The position numbers and the translations under genes were made by a program. The notes beneath the pieces were generated by a model, which saw only the letters and a list, made by a program, of their open reading frames with translations, was not told where the DNA came from and did not search any database. Positions 14,054 through 15,723 of a DNA stretch of 15,723 bases are shown here, piece by piece. Origin of the DNA: Pseudomonadota bacterium (GTDB lineage: Bacteria; Pseudomonadota; Gammaproteobacteria; Halothiobacillales; Halothiobacillaceae); the NCBI GenBank assembly GCA_021795795.1, contig JAJYPA010000146.1, forward strand, positions 1-15,723, in the 5' to 3' direction. Position 1 is the first letter of the stretch. Each line of letters starts with the position of its first letter.

Positions 14054-14457
14054 CGTTGCCTCCGCGCGTCGAGGATGCGTTGCTGCAAGGGCACGAAGTC
14101 GGCCACATCGGTCAGGTGGCGGCTGAGCAGCGCGCCGTGCCTGATGCTGTCGCCCAGCACGCGCACGCCGTGGGCGAGGATTTGCCCGAGCAGCGGCTCG
14201 CCGGCGTCGGCCAGGTCGATCAGGTCCACTGGGCGGCCGGTGGCCGTGGCCAGATCGCTGATCAAGGCGATGATCTCGTCGGCGTGCAGGGGGCGATCGG
14301 CGCCCACCGCCAGATCGAGGTCGCTGTCGGGCCGCGCCGTGCCGCGCGCCAGCGATCCGAACAGCATGGCGAAGTTGACCTGCGGGTGCCGCGCCAGCAC
14401 GGCGCGCAGTTGGCTGGCCAGCGGCTCGGGCGCGATGGGGTTGGGCTGCGCGGTCAT
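14038..14457 (-). CDS. mntA: MntA-like nucleotidyltransferase antitoxin
   Basis: A 139-residue minimal nucleotidyltransferase. The active site reads FGSLARGTARPDSDLDLAV, the exact GS-x10-DxD pattern (G34, S35, D46, D48), with a third acidic residue around D78 in RPVDLIDLAD. In MntA/HepT systems this enzyme transfers AMP to a tyrosine of HepT and silences it. All catalytic residues are present, so the pair looks functional. The start at ATG 14457 has only a weak ribosome site. The gene precedes and overlaps hepT. It is not similar at its N-terminus to the two truncated MNT relics in the same island (MRLxxEQ type), so at least two MNT lineages are mixed here. Confidence 0.88.
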   Translation of the reverse strand: MTAQPNPIAPEPLASQLRAVLARHPQVNFAMLFGSLARGTARPDSDLDLAVGADRPLHADEIIALISDLATATGRPVDLIDLADAGEPLLGQILAHGVRVLGDSIRHGALLSRHLTDVADFVPLQQRILDARRQRWIGR

Positions 14458-14550
14458 GTTCGCAGCTCGATCCCGCTTGCGTGGGCGATAAGCACGATGG
14501 CGCGGGTGTCACCGGGGTGCTGGATGTAGCGGATGCATGTCAACTCGAAC

Positions 14551-14617
14551 GTCATTCCCGCGAAGGCGGGAATCCAGCGACACTTGCGGACTGGATCCCC
14601 GCATGCGCGGGGATGAC
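14551..14617. repeat. ATTCCCGCGAAGGCGGGAAT-type palindromic element, copy 2
   Basis: Same as 13298-13364 with two base changes (CAGCGACAC and CGCATGCGC). Confidence 0.85.
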
Positions 14618-14649
14618 GAGACAAAAGCGCGGGATGACAGCCTTCAGTT

Positions 14650-14737
14650 GTCATGCTGAGGCCGACGGCCGAAGCATCTCGGCGTGGGGTGTGGCGATGA
14701 CGCAAAGAGCGAGATCCTTCGCTGCGCTCAGGATGAC
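14650..14737. repeat. 88-bp palindromic repeat, copy 4
   Basis: Arms as in 13070-13157; the loop reads GGCGTGGGGTGTGGCGATGA. Confidence 0.88.
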
Positions 14738-14829
14738 AACAATTCCGGCTGCGGCTGATGGGCATGGTGCCTGGATCCCCGCCTGCGCGGGGATGACGAG
14801 ACAAAAGCGCGGGATGACCGTTTTCAGTT

Positions 14830-14917
14830 GTCATGCTGAGGCCGACGGCCGAAGCATCTCGCCTTGGGGCGTGGCGATGGTGCGAAGAGCGGGATCCTTC
14901 GCTGCGCTCAGGATGAC
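14830..14917. repeat. 88-bp palindromic repeat, copy 5
   Basis: Arms as in 13070-13157, with one change in the right arm (GGGATCC for GAGATCC). Confidence 0.88.
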
Positions 14918-15036
14918 AACAATTCCGGCTGCGGCTGACGGGCATGGTGTCTGGATAACCAGCTTCGCTGTTGGTAAAGCGCCTCCCGTCCCCGACACAG
15001 ACGCTCGGGGATGACGTTCCTGCGCAAGGATGACGA
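14891..15036. repeat. 160-bp repeat, diverged copy 3
   Basis: Follows the pattern of 12894-13053 with several changes (TGACGGGC, GGATAACC, GCGCAAGG). It keeps the TCCCCGA/TCGGGGA inverted repeat at 14989-14995 and 15005-15011. It ends against the MNT remnant at about 15040. Confidence 0.85.
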
Positions 15037-15041
15037 GGCAG

Positions 15042-15074
15042 GAGCATGGCGGCTTGTTCGGTGGTGAGGCGCAT
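15042..15074 (-). pseudogene. MNT nucleotidyltransferase start cut off by repeats
   Basis: Thirty-five bases after the HEPN stop, ATG 15074 opens MRLTTEQAAML, a typical start of MNT-type nucleotidyltransferases. It then runs straight into the GGATGACGAG end of the repeat block. Only about 11 codons survive. The frame continues through the repeats as a nonsense peptide. Confidence 0.5.
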
Positions 15075-15109
15075 GGGGTCAGTGGGCGGTGTCGTGACGG
15101 TTGAGCAGA

Positions 15110-15589
15110 TCATGGCGCGGCGTCGGGCAGCAGCCGCTGCGCCTGCAGGCGTTGTCGCCAATCCAGGTACAGCGTACGCAGCGATTGCGCGGCCTGGATG
15201 GCTGCCAGCAGCGCTGCGTAACGCAATTCGGGCTGGTCCGGATATTCGTGGGCAAGCCGATTGCGCACGTCGCGCCAGGCCAGCCAGCAATCCACATCGA
15301 CGAAGCCGAGCTTTTCCAGCCGGTTGAGGCGATCGCGCATGCTCATGGCTTCTCCGGGCTCGGCCAGCGCATCGAGCGTGGCCGGCACGAGGCGTTCGCC
15401 CATCACATCCTGCAGCTTGATGAAGCGAAACAGCAGTTGATCCACCAGGCGTACCTTGCCGCGGTCACTCTCCAGGGCCGGCAAATCGGGCGCCGGCTGG
15501 CGATGCCAGTCCGCCAGTGACTCGCCGAGCACATGGGCGTGCTGGTCGGCTTCCCAGGCAGCGGCGGCTAGCCGGTCGCGCGCGATCAT
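15110..15589 (-). CDS. HEPN-domain protein, putative HepT-like toxin
   Basis: A 159-residue helical protein. It has WRDVRNRLAHEYPDQPELRY, which contains the HEPN motif Rx4H (R109, H114) followed by Y116. The same layout occurs in the second HEPN protein of the window (RNVAVHSY), but the rest of the two proteins is different, so this is another subfamily. The FRFIKLQDVMGERL helix with the preceding LVDQLLF resembles nucleotidyltransferase-partner HEPN proteins. The start ATG overlaps the stop of the upstream MNT gene (ATGA). It is probably an RNase toxin kept in check by that partner. Confidence in the HEPN fold is good; activity is inferred. Confidence 0.8.
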   Translation of the reverse strand: MIARDRLAAAAWEADQHAHVLGESLADWHRQPAPDLPALESDRGKVRLVDQLLFRFIKLQDVMGERLVPATLDALAEPGEAMSMRDRLNRLEKLGFVDVDCWLAWRDVRNRLAHEYPDQPELRYAALLAAIQAAQSLRTLYLDWRQRLQAQRLLPDAAP

Positions 15590-15723
15590 GCGTCCACCAG
15601 CTGGATGCCGTGGTGCCGCGCTGCGGCCACCACGGGGAGTGAGTCGGGCTCGCCGCGCACGGTGATCACCATGTCGATGCGTTGCTCGCCGAGACCGCGG
15701 TACAGGCGTGCGGCATAACGTGT
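15586..15723 (-). CDS. C-terminal end of a nucleotidyltransferase, 5' part outside window
   Basis: The last 45 codons of a frame entering from the right edge, ending at TGA 15586, which overlaps the HEPN start. It includes YRGLGEQRIDMVITVRG, where RIDMVI fits the third strand of MNT domains carrying the third acidic residue, and it ends HHGIQLVDA like many MNT C-termini. The GS-x10-DxD site would lie beyond the window. Its position immediately before a HEPN gene, with an ATGA overlap, supports the call. Confidence 0.6.
   Translation of the reverse strand, partial: TRYAARLYRGLGEQRIDMVITVRGEPDSLPVVAAARHHGIQLVDA

Larger units (their letters stand above)
14534..14769. repeat. 236-bp direct repeat flanking the MntA-HepT pair, right copy
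   Basis: Partner of 13281-13516 in the same orientation and of equal length, 1253 bp away. Recombination between the two would delete or duplicate exactly the toxin-antitoxin pair. Confidence 0.85.

Noticed and set aside
12894..15036. CRISPR array
   Set aside because: Repeats are long, palindromic, of several types and irregularly spaced. There are no uniform spacers and no cas genes.
14454..15290. 278-codon minus-strand open frame
   Set aside because: Again repeat-derived peptides, overlapping the HEPN gene in the wrong frame. Only the short MRLTTEQAAML segment inside it is meaningful, and it is listed as a remnant.

Overview
This window is an exopolysaccharide or O-antigen type biosynthesis cluster followed by a degenerate toxin-antitoxin island. 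Every gene I accept lies on the minus strand, so transcription runs from high to low coordinates. The GC-rich flanks, the many half-palindromic intergenic repeats (TCTGAGCGCAGCGAAGAATC and ATTCCCGCG..CGCGGGAAT types) and the Wzx/Wzy polysaccharide genes point to a gammaproteobacterium, perhaps of the Xanthomonadales/Lysobacterales (Rhodanobacteraceae-like). That placement is inference. The middle of the cluster (about 2.3-6.5 kb and 7.7-10 kb) looks more AT-rich than the ends, as horizontally acquired surface-polysaccharide genes often do.

Region 1 (15723-12690, reading with transcription) is a HEPN/MNT toxin-antitoxin island. It holds the C-terminal end of an MNT-type nucleotidyltransferase, a HEPN protein with an RNRLAHEY motif, a truncated MNT start, a block of palindromic repeats, a complete MntA-HepT pair (GS-x10-DxD and RNVAVHSY motifs), a second repeat block, and another truncated MNT start. 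The complete pair lies between two 236-bp near-identical direct repeats. The long open frames across the repeat blocks are artefacts.

Region 2 (12633-1172) is a long, tightly packed gene series. It begins with UDP-sulfoquinovose synthase (SqdB), then a Wzx-type flippase, a Wzy/WaaL-type polymerase, a secreted GH16-family glycanase, a GT4 glycosyltransferase, and two class I methyltransferases with two glycosyltransferase relics around them. After these come a small unknown frame, a GalE-like epimerase, another GT4 glycosyltransferase, a chimeric acetyltransferase/glycosyltransferase remnant, a 29-codon frame and an FkbM methyltransferase. Many junctions are ATGA or TGATG overlaps, which suggests translational coupling and one or a few transcripts. 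The likely product is a Wzx/Wzy-dependent polysaccharide carrying methyl groups and possibly the sulfonated sugar sulfoquinovose. The initiating phosphoglycosyltransferase and the Wza/Wzc export genes are not in the window.

Region 3 (1171-1) is a 280-bp repeat-filled gap followed by a WcaI-like GT4 glycosyltransferase that runs off the left edge.

The main themes are a sulfosugar synthase at the head of an otherwise standard Wzx/Wzy locus, several scars of glycosyltransferase turnover (two nonfunctional N-terminal copies and one hybrid gene), and a HEPN/MNT island broken up and flanked by recombinogenic repeats.
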